Under the pieces are notes generated by a model. The model did no database searches and was not told the origin of the DNA. It saw nothing but the letters and a program-made list of their open reading frames with translations. Both the position numbers and the translations under genes were made by a program. Positions 55,639 through 63,444 of a stretch of DNA of 64,000 nucleotides are shown here, one piece after another; within the stretch, counting starts at the first letter, position 1; each line of letters begins with the position of its first letter. The stretch is from CAZXFA01 sp964640085 (lineage in GTDB: Bacteria > Actinomycetota > UBA4738 > HRBIN12), in contig CAZXFA010000009.1 of the NCBI GenBank assembly GCA_964640085.1, positions 23,450 to 87,449 on the forward strand, given 5' to 3'.

Positions 55639-57129
55639 GTGCCCACGTTCTCGTTCTCCACCAAGAACCCCGCTTCGATCTCGGCCGACGTGCTCGTCCT
55701 TCCGGTCTTCGAGGGCCCCGAGGCAGGGCCCGGCGTCAGGGACGTGAAGGGGGTCGACCTGTTGACCGTCTTCCGCGAGGCGGGCCTGACCGGCAAGCGG
55801 GGGGAGAGCCTCCTCGTCCCGAACACGGGCGTCGAAGGTCTGGCCGCCCACGGGGTTCTGCTCGTCGGCATGGGCCGTCGCGCCGGGGCTTCGGCCGACG
55901 CCTGCCGCCGCACGATGGGGAAGCTGGCACCCCGGCTCGTGAGGCAGGCCCGGGTGGCCACCACGCTCCCGCAGGTGGCGGCCCGAGCAGCCGCCGACGC
56001 AGCGCAGGCGACGGTGGAGGGTCTCCTCCTCGGCTCGTACCGGTTCGACCGGTACAAGTCTTCTCCCGAGGCGCCCGAGCTCGAGGAGCTGATCGTCCTC
56101 GGCCCCGACCGGTGGTCGGCGAGCGCGATCAAGAACGCGCTCCGCCAGGGTGAGGTGGTGGCGCGGGCCCAGGCGTGGGCTCGGGACCTCGTGAACACCC
56201 CGGCACTCGACCTCCCGCCCGCCGAGCTCGGGGACCAGGCGAGGGCGATGGCCAGGGAGGTCGGCCTCTCCTGCAAGGTATGGACCGAGGCCGAGCTGGC
56301 GAAGGGCGGGTTCGGCGGGATCCTGGGTGTGGGCCAGGGGAGTGTGCGTCCGCCGCGGTTGATCGAGCTCCGGTACGAGGGCGGCGGCCGCGGCGGGCCG
56401 ATAGCGCTCACCGGCAAGGGTGTCGCGTTCGACTCCGGGGGGCTCTCGATCAAAGACGCCTCCGGCATGGAGACGATGAAGTCCGACATGGGCGGCGCGG
56501 CCTCCATCCTCGGGGCGATGAAGGCGATCGCGGTGCTGAAGCCGCGCGTGAACGTGGTCGCCGCGATCCCGTCCTCGGAGAACATGCCGAGCGGCTCGGC
56601 GATCCGCCCGGGAGACGTGCTCCGACACCGCGGCGGCAAGACCTCCGAGGTGCTGAACACCGACGCCGAGGGCCGGCTGATCCTGGCAGACGCGCTCGCG
56701 TACCTGGCCGAGCAGGAGCCCCGCGCGATCATCGACACGGCGACGCTCACCGGGGCCTGCATGGTAGCGCTCGGCGAGGAGCTATGGGGCGCGTTCGGCA
56801 ACGACCGTCGCCTGGTGAGAGACGTGCTCGCCTCGGGCGAGGCGGTCGGCGAGCCGGGGTGGGAGCTCCCGCTGCACGAGCCGTACCGGAAGCTGATCGA
56901 CTCGGAGATCGCCGACATCAAGAACGTCGGCAAGCGGTGGGGCGGCGCGATCACCGCCGCGCTGTTCCTGCGCGAGTTCGTCGGGGGCATCCCATGGGTG
57001 CACATCGACATCGCGGGGCCGGCGTTCGCCCAGAAGGCCGGCGACTACTGGCCGAAGGGGGGTACCGGGGTCCCGGTCCGCACGCTCGTCCACTACGTGC
57101 TGTCGCAGGCTGGGTCCGCCCGGCGGTGA
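55639..57129 (+). CDS. pepA: Leucyl (cytosol) aminopeptidase, M17 family
   Basis: Metallopeptidase of 496 residues. The catalytic domain has the two-metal site: LTGKGVAFDSGGLSIK with Lys and Asp (about 255-270), DMGGAASILGAM, the signature NTDAEGRLILADAL (about 340-353) with Asp and Glu, and the bicarbonate Arg. The N-terminal domain (about 1-165) is the usual less conserved one. GTG start with AAGGAG five bases upstream. The stop overlaps the next gene by four bases (GTGA). Confidence 0.95.
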   Translation: MPTFSFSTKNPASISADVLVLPVFEGPEAGPGVRDVKGVDLLTVFREAGLTGKRGESLLVPNTGVEGLAAHGVLLVGMGRRAGASADACRRTMGKLAPRLVRQARVATTLPQVAARAAADAAQATVEGLLLGSYRFDRYKSSPEAPELEELIVLGPDRWSASAIKNALRQGEVVARAQAWARDLVNTPALDLPPAELGDQARAMAREVGLSCKVWTEAELAKGGFGGILGVGQGSVRPPRLIELRYEGGGRGGPIALTGKGVAFDSGGLSIKDASGMETMKSDMGGAASILGAMKAIAVLKPRVNVVAAIPSSENMPSGSAIRPGDVLRHRGGKTSEVLNTDAEGRLILADALAYLAEQEPRAIIDTATLTGACMVALGEELWGAFGNDRRLVRDVLASGEAVGEPGWELPLHEPYRKLIDSEIADIKNVGKRWGGAITAALFLREFVGGIPWVHIDIAGPAFAQKAGDYWPKGGTGVPVRTLVHYVLSQAGSARR

Positions 57130-57833
57130 GCGCGGCCGCGGGCCCGGTCCTCGCGGTCTTCGCGCACCCAGACGATGCCGAGATCGCGGCCGGCGGGACG
57201 CTGGCCGGATGGGCGGCCGAGGGCCGCGAGGTCCGCCTGCTCGTGCTGACCAACGGCGACCGCGGGACCACCGACCCGGAGGTGGATCGAACCAGGCTCG
57301 CACGAACCCGGGCCGAGGAGACCATCGCCGGCGCCCGTGTCCTCGGGCTGGCCGGCGCGACGGTGCTCGACGTCCCCGACGGGGAGCTGGTGAACACCGA
57401 CCGCCTCCGAGCGCAGGTCGTCCGTGCGATCCGGGAGCTGCGTCCGTCGACGGTGGTGTCGTGCGACCCGACCACGTGGTTCTTCGGTGAGCGGTTCGTG
57501 AACCATGCCGACCACCGGACGGCCGGGGCCATCACGCTGGACGCGGTCTGGCCGGCGGCGGGGAACCCGCACTTCTTCCCCGAGCAGCTGTCGGAGGGGC
57601 TTCCGATCCACGACGTCGCGGAGCTGTGGCTGGGGTGGACCCGCGAGCCGAACCACCATGAGGACGTCACACCGACCTTCGGTACCAAGGTCGCCGCGCT
57701 CGGGGAGCATCGGAGCCAGCTCGCGGTGGGGATCCGCTACTTCGAGGAAGAGCTCGAGCGGGAAGCACAGCGAGCCGGGGAGCGGATCGGGGTCCGGTAC
57801 GCCGAGCCGTTCCGGGTGCTCGAGCTCGCCTGA
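57126..57833 (+). CDS. PIG-L/LmbE-family deacetylase
   Basis: Zinc-dependent de-N-acetylase-like protein of 235 residues. The family motif AHPDDAEIAAGGTLAGWAAEG (about 13-33) holds the metal-binding His-Asp-Asp, and a further His lies in NHADHRTAG. Relatives include mycothiol deacetylase MshB and N-acetylglucosaminyl-inositol deacetylases, so a mycothiol-type link is possible but not shown. GTG start overlapping the pepA stop. Confidence 0.88.
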   Translation: MSAAAGPVLAVFAHPDDAEIAAGGTLAGWAAEGREVRLLVLTNGDRGTTDPEVDRTRLARTRAEETIAGARVLGLAGATVLDVPDGELVNTDRLRAQVVRAIRELRPSTVVSCDPTTWFFGERFVNHADHRTAGAITLDAVWPAAGNPHFFPEQLSEGLPIHDVAELWLGWTREPNHHEDVTPTFGTKVAALGEHRSQLAVGIRYFEEELEREAQRAGERIGVRYAEPFRVLELA

Positions 57834-57834
57834 G

Positions 57835-58626
57835 CTAGGGACGGACACCGATCGCGAACGCGACCTCGCGGAAGTCGTTCAGGGGGTCGGCGAACCGGTC
57901 GGCGAACGTCGCCTTGGCGCGATCGAGGAAGGCCCGGAAACCGGTGTCGCCGAGCATCGAGCGGACGAACCTTCCCGTGGTCCACGTCCCGAGCCCCTCC
58001 ACGTACTCGTCAAGCCGGTAGATGAATCGGTACCGTCGGATCTCCGTGCGGACCCGTCGGAGGCCCGCCTCCATCATCGCCTCCTGCAGCGCGTGTCGGT
58101 CACGGAAGCGCTCGCGCCACGGCAGGGCCTTTGAGATCGAGGACTGGAGGATGCGGCGAGGGACCACCTGCTCCACCAGCTCGATCCACGTCCGGGTGAG
58201 CTCGTCGTCTCCATCTGCCCAGGCGGAGAGAGCCATCGTCCCGCGGGGGCGCAGCACGCGCGCCATGTCGTGGAGCGCGGTCTCGTACTTGGTGAAGTGG
58301 GACACGACGAAGTTGCCCACCACGGAGTCGAACGTGCCGTCGCGGAACGGCAGGTCGATCGCCTGGCCGGCCATCACGCGGAGCGAGGGTCGTCGGGCCT
58401 GAGCCACGCGGAGCATGCCGACGGCCTCGTCCACACCCACGACGACCGCCCCGGCCTCCTGCGCTGCCAGGGCAGCCACGCCCGTACCGGTACCCACATC
58501 CAGGACCCGGGCGTTCGGCTGCACACGGGCCAGCCGCACCAGATCGAAGGCTGGTTCGGCGAGCCGGGGCGCATGGATCGCCTCGTACACCTCGGCGACG
58601 GTGTCGTAGGAACGCCAATCGTCCAC
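57835..58626 (-). CDS. Class I SAM-dependent methyltransferase
   Basis: Protein of 263 residues. SAM motif I VLDVGTGTGVAALAAQEAG (about 40-58), motif II VGVDEA, motif IV FDSVVGNFVVSHF (about 98-110). Similar to UbiE-like methyltransferases. The leaderless layout sets the start: TAGGGT (58634-58639) is seven bases before the GTG at 58626, while the GTG at 58635 lies inside the hexamer. Target unknown. Confidence 0.87.
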   Translation of the reverse strand: MDDWRSYDTVAEVYEAIHAPRLAEPAFDLVRLARVQPNARVLDVGTGTGVAALAAQEAGAVVVGVDEAVGMLRVAQARRPSLRVMAGQAIDLPFRDGTFDSVVGNFVVSHFTKYETALHDMARVLRPRGTMALSAWADGDDELTRTWIELVEQVVPRRILQSSISKALPWRERFRDRHALQEAMMEAGLRRVRTEIRRYRFIYRLDEYVEGLGTWTTGRFVRSMLGDTGFRAFLDRAKATFADRFADPLNDFREVAFAIGVRP

Positions 58627-58633
58627 GTCCCTC

Positions 58634-58639
58634 ACCCTA
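58634..58639 (-). promoter_or_regulatory. Leaderless -10 of the methyltransferase gene
   Basis: TAGGGT on the minus strand, seven bases before the GTG at 58626. Confidence 0.6.
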
Positions 58640-58671
58640 CCGGCTGGATCGGGACCGGTGGTCGGCGCGGG

Positions 58672-58677
58672 TACGCT
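58672..58677 (+). promoter_or_regulatory. Candidate -10 of the membrane-protein operon
   Basis: TACGCT; the transcript would start about 58684, leaving a 14-base leader with GGGGA before the ATG at 58698. Confidence 0.5.
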
Positions 58678-58697
58678 GTGGACGGCATGGGGACGGT

Positions 58698-59474
58698 ATG
58701 AGGGGTCCGGCCGGCGTGACGGCGCTCGTCCTGGCCGAAACGGTGGCCGGAGGCCTCGTGCTGCTGTTCCTCACGCCGCTGTGGCGTGAGGTGAAGCGCG
58801 GGTTCTTCACGCTCACGGGCGTGGTGCTGTTGGTGTTGGCGGCCTCGGCCTGGGGCTCGGTCGCGGCCGGCGTGACGAGGGGAGACGCAGCGGGCCTCTG
58901 GTCGCTGCGACTCTCCGCGGCGCTGACCCTCACGATCCTGCTCTGGGTGCTGCTGATGCTCGTCCGGCGCCACGCGGCCGCCCATGCGCTCGGCGTCGCC
59001 TCCGCTCCGCTCTCCATCGCGGTGCTGGTCGCCATGGCCGGTACCGGGGAGGGGTCGATGGCCGTGGCGCTCCTCCAGCTCCTGGCCGGCGCGGCGTTCC
59101 TCGGCGCGGTGGTCGACGGGTTGCTCCTCGGCCACTGGTACCTGACCGATCGCGGGCTGACACGGGCGCCGATCGACCGGTACACCAACCTGCTGCTGGC
59201 CGGGGTCCTGCTCGAGGCGGGTGCCCTCGTCCTGGGCGGTTTCGGGCCCACGGAGGCCGGTCCGGACTTCAATCCGCTGCTCACCTCCGCCGGCCTGGCC
59301 TCGTGGATCGCGCTCGGGATGGTCGGCACGACCGCGTTGATCGCCGTGCTGATCCGGCTCACCCTCCGCGGCGCGCGCTCCTCGGCCGTGCAGGCAGCCA
59401 CGGGGTTCTTCTACCTGGCGGTGATCACCGGGCTCACGGCCGAGTTCGCGGCGAAGGTCCGGTTCCTCCCCTGA
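58698..59474 (+). CDS. Polytopic membrane protein of unknown function, 7-8 helices
   Basis: Protein of 258 residues with hydrophobic helices at about 7-27, 36-58, 70-92, 97-115, 122-145, 165-185, 205-230 and 233-250. The loop GHWYLTDRGLTRAPIDRYTN (about 143-162) is the most distinctive element. No family recognised. It starts a run of four genes in the same direction, overlapping the CPBP gene by one base. Confidence 0.75.
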   Translation: MRGPAGVTALVLAETVAGGLVLLFLTPLWREVKRGFFTLTGVVLLVLAASAWGSVAAGVTRGDAAGLWSLRLSAALTLTILLWVLLMLVRRHAAAHALGVASAPLSIAVLVAMAGTGEGSMAVALLQLLAGAAFLGAVVDGLLLGHWYLTDRGLTRAPIDRYTNLLLAGVLLEAGALVLGGFGPTEAGPDFNPLLTSAGLASWIALGMVGTTALIAVLIRLTLRGARSSAVQAATGFFYLAVITGLTAEFAAKVRFLP

Positions 59475-60094
59475 TGGAGGCGGCGGTCATGCTCCTCGGG
59501 CTGACGGGAGAGGGGCTGGCGTGGTGGCTGGTGAGGTTCCGCGCTTGGAACGTGTGGCGGCTGATGGCGCCCGTGCTCGTGGCGATGGGGCTCGCCGCGG
59601 TCGCGGCGAGCCCGCCGCCGCTCTCGCCCGAGGTTCGACCGGCGCTCGGTGCGACGGTCGGGGTGCTCGGTGGGGTGGCGCTCTACGCCGCCACCCGAGC
59701 GTTCGCCGCGTTCGTTCGGCCCTGGGCCGCCTTCCGGCGTCAGTCCGTCGCGACGTACGGCCGCCGCGGGTCGCTTCCGCTCGCCACCGTGCTGCTGCTC
59801 TCGGTGGCGCTGATGGTCCCCGGCGAGGAGCTGTTCTGGCGCGGCCTGTTCCAGGTGGAGTTGGCGGAGGCGCTCGGGGGCAGGTCGGCTCTGGCCGCGG
59901 TCGCGTCCTGGGGCGCGTTCGTCCTGGCGAACCTCCCGAGCGCCAACCTGGCGATCGTGGCCGGCGCCCTGGTCGGTGGGGCGGCGTGGACGCTGCTCGG
60001 GTGGTGGAGCGGAGGTGTGCTCGCCCCGCTACTGTCTCACGGGGTCTGGACGGCCCTCATGCTCTCCCTCCCGGTCGTCCGTGTGGACGCATGA
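59474..60094 (+). CDS. CPBP-family intramembrane protease-like protein
   Basis: Membrane protein of 206 residues. Motif 1 VPGEELFWRGLFQVEL (about 115-130) with the EExxxR catalytic residues, and motif 2 GVLAPLLSHGVWTAL with His (about 178-192) are those of CPBP (CAAX) proteases/Abi. Several helices. Probably cleaves membrane proteins or prenylated peptides. Its ATG overlaps the previous stop (TGATG) and its stop overlaps the next gene (ATGA). Confidence 0.85.
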   Translation: MEAAVMLLGLTGEGLAWWLVRFRAWNVWRLMAPVLVAMGLAAVAASPPPLSPEVRPALGATVGVLGGVALYAATRAFAAFVRPWAAFRRQSVATYGRRGSLPLATVLLLSVALMVPGEELFWRGLFQVELAEALGGRSALAAVASWGAFVLANLPSANLAIVAGALVGGAAWTLLGWWSGGVLAPLLSHGVWTALMLSLPVVRVDA

Positions 60095-61047
60095 TGCGCG
60101 TCCCCCGGGAGGTGCGCGCCGTGTTCGATCGAGCCGACCTGTGCCACGTCGTCACCGTGACCCCTTCGGGCCCCCACGTGACGCCGATGGTCTTCGCGCA
60201 CGCGGGCGACCGGCTGTGGGTCACGACCTCGCGGAACTCGGTGAAGGCTCGCGGGTGGGCACGCGATCCCCGGGTTGCCGCGGTCGTCGTGCACGGACGC
60301 GAGGCGGTGACGTTCAACGGCGTCGCGACCACCTACGACGTCCTGGACCCGACCTCGTGGGGCCGCGGCCTCGTCGAGACGCCGATGCTCGCGCTCGCGT
60401 CGGCGCGGTTCACGCGCAAGAACGCACGGTTCTTCGCGGGATATGCGGTGGACGCCCATCGCGTGCCCCTCGCGTGGACACCTCCCGGCCGAGTGCTCGC
60501 CGACCTGCGCTGGACGGACGTCGCGGTGATCCGGGACGGCGTCGTGACCCGAACGTGGGGGCGCTGGGGGACGGCGGTCCCCTCGTACGGACGGTTCCGA
60601 GCCGCGCGCACCGGGGACGGGCCGCTCGATCGACTCCCGCACGCCGTCCGCTCGGATTTGGGCCTGGGCGGGGTCGGGGTGCTCGCCGTCGAGGGCCGTC
60701 GCGGGTTGGCCGCGCTGCCGTCCACCTGGATCGCCTCCGGGGCAGGCCTCTACGCGATCCTGCCCGAGATGGTGCTCGCGCTGGCCGATCTCGGCGACGC
60801 CTCGGCCGAGGCAGCCCTGGAGGCGGATCGCCCATCGCGGTGGCGCGCCCGGGACATGGTGGGAGCGATGGCTCGGGGACGGGCGGAGGTCTACGTCACG
60901 ACGCGTCTCGCGACCGGCGGGCGCTCGGCCGCGGGGATCGCCCGTGAGGCGGAGATGGATCGGGATGGGACCGCCGTGGTACGGATCCGGCCCGAGGCGC
61001 TGGTGTGGTGGCGCGGTTGGTCCAGCGGGACGGTGGCGGTCGGATGA
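60091..61047 (+). CDS. Pyridoxamine-5'-phosphate-oxidase-like (FMN split-barrel) protein, tandem
   Basis: Protein of 318 residues with two split-barrel-like halves. The first, CHVVTVTPSGPHVTPMVFAHAGDRLWVTTSRNSVKARGWARDPRVAAVVV (about 19-68), has the flavin-binding pattern. The second half (about 195-300: GVGVLAVEGRRGLAALPSTWIASGAGLYAILP) looks like a degenerate copy. In Actinobacteria such proteins often bind F420 or heme; the ligand here is open. Overlaps the CPBP gene by four bases. Confidence 0.78.
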   Translation: MMRVPREVRAVFDRADLCHVVTVTPSGPHVTPMVFAHAGDRLWVTTSRNSVKARGWARDPRVAAVVVHGREAVTFNGVATTYDVLDPTSWGRGLVETPMLALASARFTRKNARFFAGYAVDAHRVPLAWTPPGRVLADLRWTDVAVIRDGVVTRTWGRWGTAVPSYGRFRAARTGDGPLDRLPHAVRSDLGLGGVGVLAVEGRRGLAALPSTWIASGAGLYAILPEMVLALADLGDASAEAALEADRPSRWRARDMVGAMARGRAEVYVTTRLATGGRSAAGIAREAEMDRDGTAVVRIRPEALVWWRGWSSGTVAVG

Positions 61048-61075
61048 GGGATGGCGCCGCCTCCGGGACGGTCGG

Positions 61076-61534
61076 ATGAGCGTCGTCGACGTGCGCGTCG
61101 AGGTGGAGGGGCCGCCCGGGGCGGTGTGGGAGGTGATCTCCGATCCCCGGAACCTTCCGCACTGGAACCGCCACATCGTTCGCGTGACGGGGGTCCCTGC
61201 GTCCGGGCTCGGCCCGGGTGTCCGATACGTCGCCGAGATGCGGTTCATGGCCCTCCATGCCCACGTCGGAGCCGAGGTGCTCGAGTGGGAACCGCCGCGG
61301 CGCTCCGCGATCCGGCTCAGCGGGATCCTCAACGCCACCGTGACCTCGACGGTCGAGCCGCTGGAGGGTGGGCGGAGCCTTCTGGAGCACGTCGTGGAGT
61401 ACCGGTTCCGCGGCGGGCCGTTCGGGGACCTGGTGGCGAGGAGCCTGGCGCTCGTGGGGGGCGCCCAGTACGCCCTCCGGCGCGGGACGCTGGCGCAGAA
61501 GGCCGAGATCGAGGAGCGCTCGGGCCCCGCCTAG
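61076..61534 (+). CDS. SRPBCC (START-like) family protein
   Basis: Protein of 152 residues: MSVVDVRVEVEGPPGAVWEVISDPRNLPHWNRHIVRV, followed by a beta-rich core and a C-terminal helix. This is the polyketide cyclase/dehydrase-like fold. It follows the split-barrel gene by 28 bases. It converges with the LapA gene, overlapping by four bases. Ligand unknown. Confidence 0.82.
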   Translation: MSVVDVRVEVEGPPGAVWEVISDPRNLPHWNRHIVRVTGVPASGLGPGVRYVAEMRFMALHAHVGAEVLEWEPPRRSAIRLSGILNATVTSTVEPLEGGRSLLEHVVEYRFRGGPFGDLVARSLALVGGAQYALRRGTLAQKAEIEERSGPA

Positions 61535-61842
61535 TCCTGCTCCTCTCCGCGGCGCCGCAGCGCCTTGCGCTGTTCGCGGGTGGGACGCCCTACGAAGTAA
61601 CCGATCACGAAGCCGAGCGCGCCGGCGACGACGATCACCGTGACCACGCGCGCCTCGCTGGTGAACAGGAGGAAGCCGACCTCTACCGGCCGGAAGTTGG
61701 CGACCGCGAAGGCCACGAACAGGATCGCCAGGAGCGCGATCAGCACCCGGCGGGGGGTGACGCCCGAGCGCTCCACGCGGACGGGCGGGCCCTCCCGCTC
61801 CCGTTCCGGCTCCTCGGGTCCAAGGTCCTCGCCCCTGCGCAT
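61531..61842 (-). CDS. LapA-family (DUF1049) small membrane protein
   Basis: Protein of 103 residues with a cytoplasmic acidic N-terminus, two transmembrane helices (about 33-51 and 63-84: RRVLIALLAILFVAFAVANFRPVEVGFLLF and VVTVIVVAGALGFVIGYFVG) and a basic C-terminus RPTREQRKALRRRGEEQD. This is the LapA/DUF1049 pattern, in other bacteria linked to LPS-assembly proteins; a Gram-positive role is unknown. The ATG at 61842 has GGAGGAGG upstream. Confidence 0.87.
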   Translation of the reverse strand: MRRGEDLGPEEPEREREGPPVRVERSGVTPRRVLIALLAILFVAFAVANFRPVEVGFLLFTSEARVVTVIVVAGALGFVIGYFVGRPTREQRKALRRRGEEQD

Positions 61843-61882
61843 CCGTTGGCCTCCTCCGCCGACCGTGCGGCCGATCGTCGCA

Positions 61883-61888
61883 TATCAT
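61883..61888 (+). promoter_or_regulatory. -10 of the PAP2 gene
   Basis: TATCAT, eight bases before the ATG at 61897. Confidence 0.55.
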
Positions 61889-61896
61889 CGCGCGCC

Positions 61897-62481
61897 ATGG
61901 ACGTGCGGGGTGTGCTCCGGGGAGCGGGATCGATCGGGTTGGCGCTGGCGGTGGGCGCGCTGGCGTCGAGCCGGCGCGGCCGCGACCTGGACCGCGCGGC
62001 CTTCCGAGCGCTGAACCGCCCGCGCGGGCCGGACGCGGACGCGGTGTTCCGCGGGATCACCGAGCTCGGTTCGATCTGGGCTTCGGCCGGCGCCGCGGCG
62101 GTCCTCGCGCTCGCCGGTCGCCGCGCCGCAGCCGCCCGGGGGATCGGGGCCGCGGGCGCCGCGTGGCTCGGCGGGCAGGGGCTGAAGAAGGTGTTCCGGC
62201 GGCCGAGGCCGTATGAGGCCGACGCCGAGCGAACGCGTCTGCTGATCCACCCGCCCCGCGCGTCCTCCTGGCCGAGCAGCCATCCCGCGGTCCTGCTCGC
62301 CTTCGGGGCCGCCGCCGGGCGCGAGCTCCGTATCCCGGCGGTGGGGCGGCTTGGGCTCGGGGTGCTCGCCGGGGCGGTGGGGGTCTCCCGCACGTACCTG
62401 GGCGTCCATTACCCGACCGATGTCGTCGGAGGGCTCCTCGTCGGTCGAGGCGTGGCGGCCCTCTTCGACGGTCGCCGGTAG
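61897..62481 (+). CDS. PAP2-family phosphatase
   Basis: Membrane lipid phosphatase-like protein of 194 residues. The three catalytic motifs are present: KKVFRRPRP (K-x6-RP, about 98-106), WPSSHPA (about 126-132) and SRTYLGVHYPTDVVGG (about 163-178) with His. Acts on phosphorylated lipids such as undecaprenyl pyrophosphate or phosphatidic acid. Its TAG stop (62479-62481) is also the first half of the TAGACT -10 of the next gene. Confidence 0.9.
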   Translation: MDVRGVLRGAGSIGLALAVGALASSRRGRDLDRAAFRALNRPRGPDADAVFRGITELGSIWASAGAAAVLALAGRRAAAARGIGAAGAAWLGGQGLKKVFRRPRPYEADAERTRLLIHPPRASSWPSSHPAVLLAFGAAAGRELRIPAVGRLGLGVLAGAVGVSRTYLGVHYPTDVVGGLLVGRGVAALFDGRR

Positions 62482-62484
62482 ACT
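62479..62484 (+). promoter_or_regulatory. Leaderless -10 of the Lgt-like gene, overlapping a stop codon
   Basis: TAGACT; TAG is the stop codon of the PAP2 gene. Six bases (CGCCCC) separate it from the GTG at 62491. Confidence 0.6.
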
Positions 62485-62490
62485 CGCCCC

Positions 62491-63411
62491 GTGGATCCGC
62501 ACGTCGCCGCGATCGGCTGGCCGATCCTGGATCGGTTCGACCTGTTCGGCGATCTGGCGATCAGCCCCCACGGGATCGGGATCGCGGTCGGCTACCTCTT
62601 CGGGGCGTGGATCCTCACGCATGAGGGACCGAAGCGCGGGGTCAGCGTCGAGCACGTCAACACGATGGTGTTCTGGTCGTTGATCGGCACGATCGTGGGC
62701 GCGCGACTCTTCTACGTGGTCGGGCACTTCTCCGAGTTCGAGAACTTGGGCGAAATGCTCGCGCTCTGGCGGGGCGGCCTGACGCTGCTCGGGGCGATCG
62801 CCGGCGCTGTGCTGATCAACGTGCCGCTGTTCCGTCGGTTCGGATACTCGTTCTTCCAGGTGATGGACGGCGCGGTGATCGGCCTGTCGTTCGGGATCGC
62901 GTTCGGTCGGATCGGCGACCTGATCATCGGCGACCACTTCGGCAAGCCGACGAGCTGGCTCCTCGCCTTCCAGTACCAGGGAGGCGATCCCGCCGGGTTC
63001 GGGTGCGCCGCCGACGTCTGCCGGACGACGCTCGAGGGCGGGAGGACCCTCGAGCTCACGCGCGAGGGAGCCACGCTCTTCTCGAGCGCGGGCGACGCGC
63101 TCTCCACGGGCGTCGGCGTCCATCAGACCGCGCTGTACGACATGATCAGCGCGACCCTGCTGTTCCTGCTGCTCTACGCGCTGTCGCGACGCGAACGTCG
63201 CCTCGGCGTGCTCACGCTCACGTTCGGCGCCTGGTACGGGACGGCTCGAGTGATCGAGGACTTCCTTCGCATCGACAAGCTCTGGTTCGGCATGACGGGG
63301 AGCCAGTGGACGGGGCTGACGGTCGCCGTGGTCTCGCTGGCGATCCTGGTCGCGTGGGCGGTGCGTTCGAGGGGGGCACCCGAGCCGGCCGTCGAAGCCT
63401 CCGAGCGTTAG
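62491..63411 (+). CDS. Prolipoprotein diacylglyceryl transferase-like protein, divergent active site
   Basis: Membrane protein of 306 residues with about seven helices and the Lgt fold (ISPHGIGIAVGYLFGAWILTHEG, VGARLFYVVGHF, RRGGLTLLGAI-type loop and WYGTARVIEDFLRID with Arg and Glu near the C-terminus). In known Lgt enzymes the signature is GRxGNFxNxE; here it reads GRIGDLIIGDHFG (about 131-143), so the conserved Asn is replaced by Asp. An insert rich in Gly/Thr (about 155-200: FGCAADVCRTTLEGG) lies between helices. Several lipoproteins are encoded in this window, so an Lgt activity is needed; whether this copy supplies it is unclear. Confidence 0.75.
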   Translation: MDPHVAAIGWPILDRFDLFGDLAISPHGIGIAVGYLFGAWILTHEGPKRGVSVEHVNTMVFWSLIGTIVGARLFYVVGHFSEFENLGEMLALWRGGLTLLGAIAGAVLINVPLFRRFGYSFFQVMDGAVIGLSFGIAFGRIGDLIIGDHFGKPTSWLLAFQYQGGDPAGFGCAADVCRTTLEGGRTLELTREGATLFSSAGDALSTGVGVHQTALYDMISATLLFLLLYALSRRERRLGVLTLTFGAWYGTARVIEDFLRIDKLWFGMTGSQWTGLTVAVVSLAILVAWAVRSRGAPEPAVEASER

Positions 63412-63444
63412 GTGGCCTCGGAGCGCTGGGGTGCCCCGATCGGT

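Noticed and set aside
53946..57011. A minus-strand open frame of over 1000 codons
   Set aside because: It is antisense to the permease and pepA genes, both with full family motifs; such frames arise from GC bias. Its product is low-complexity and matches no family.
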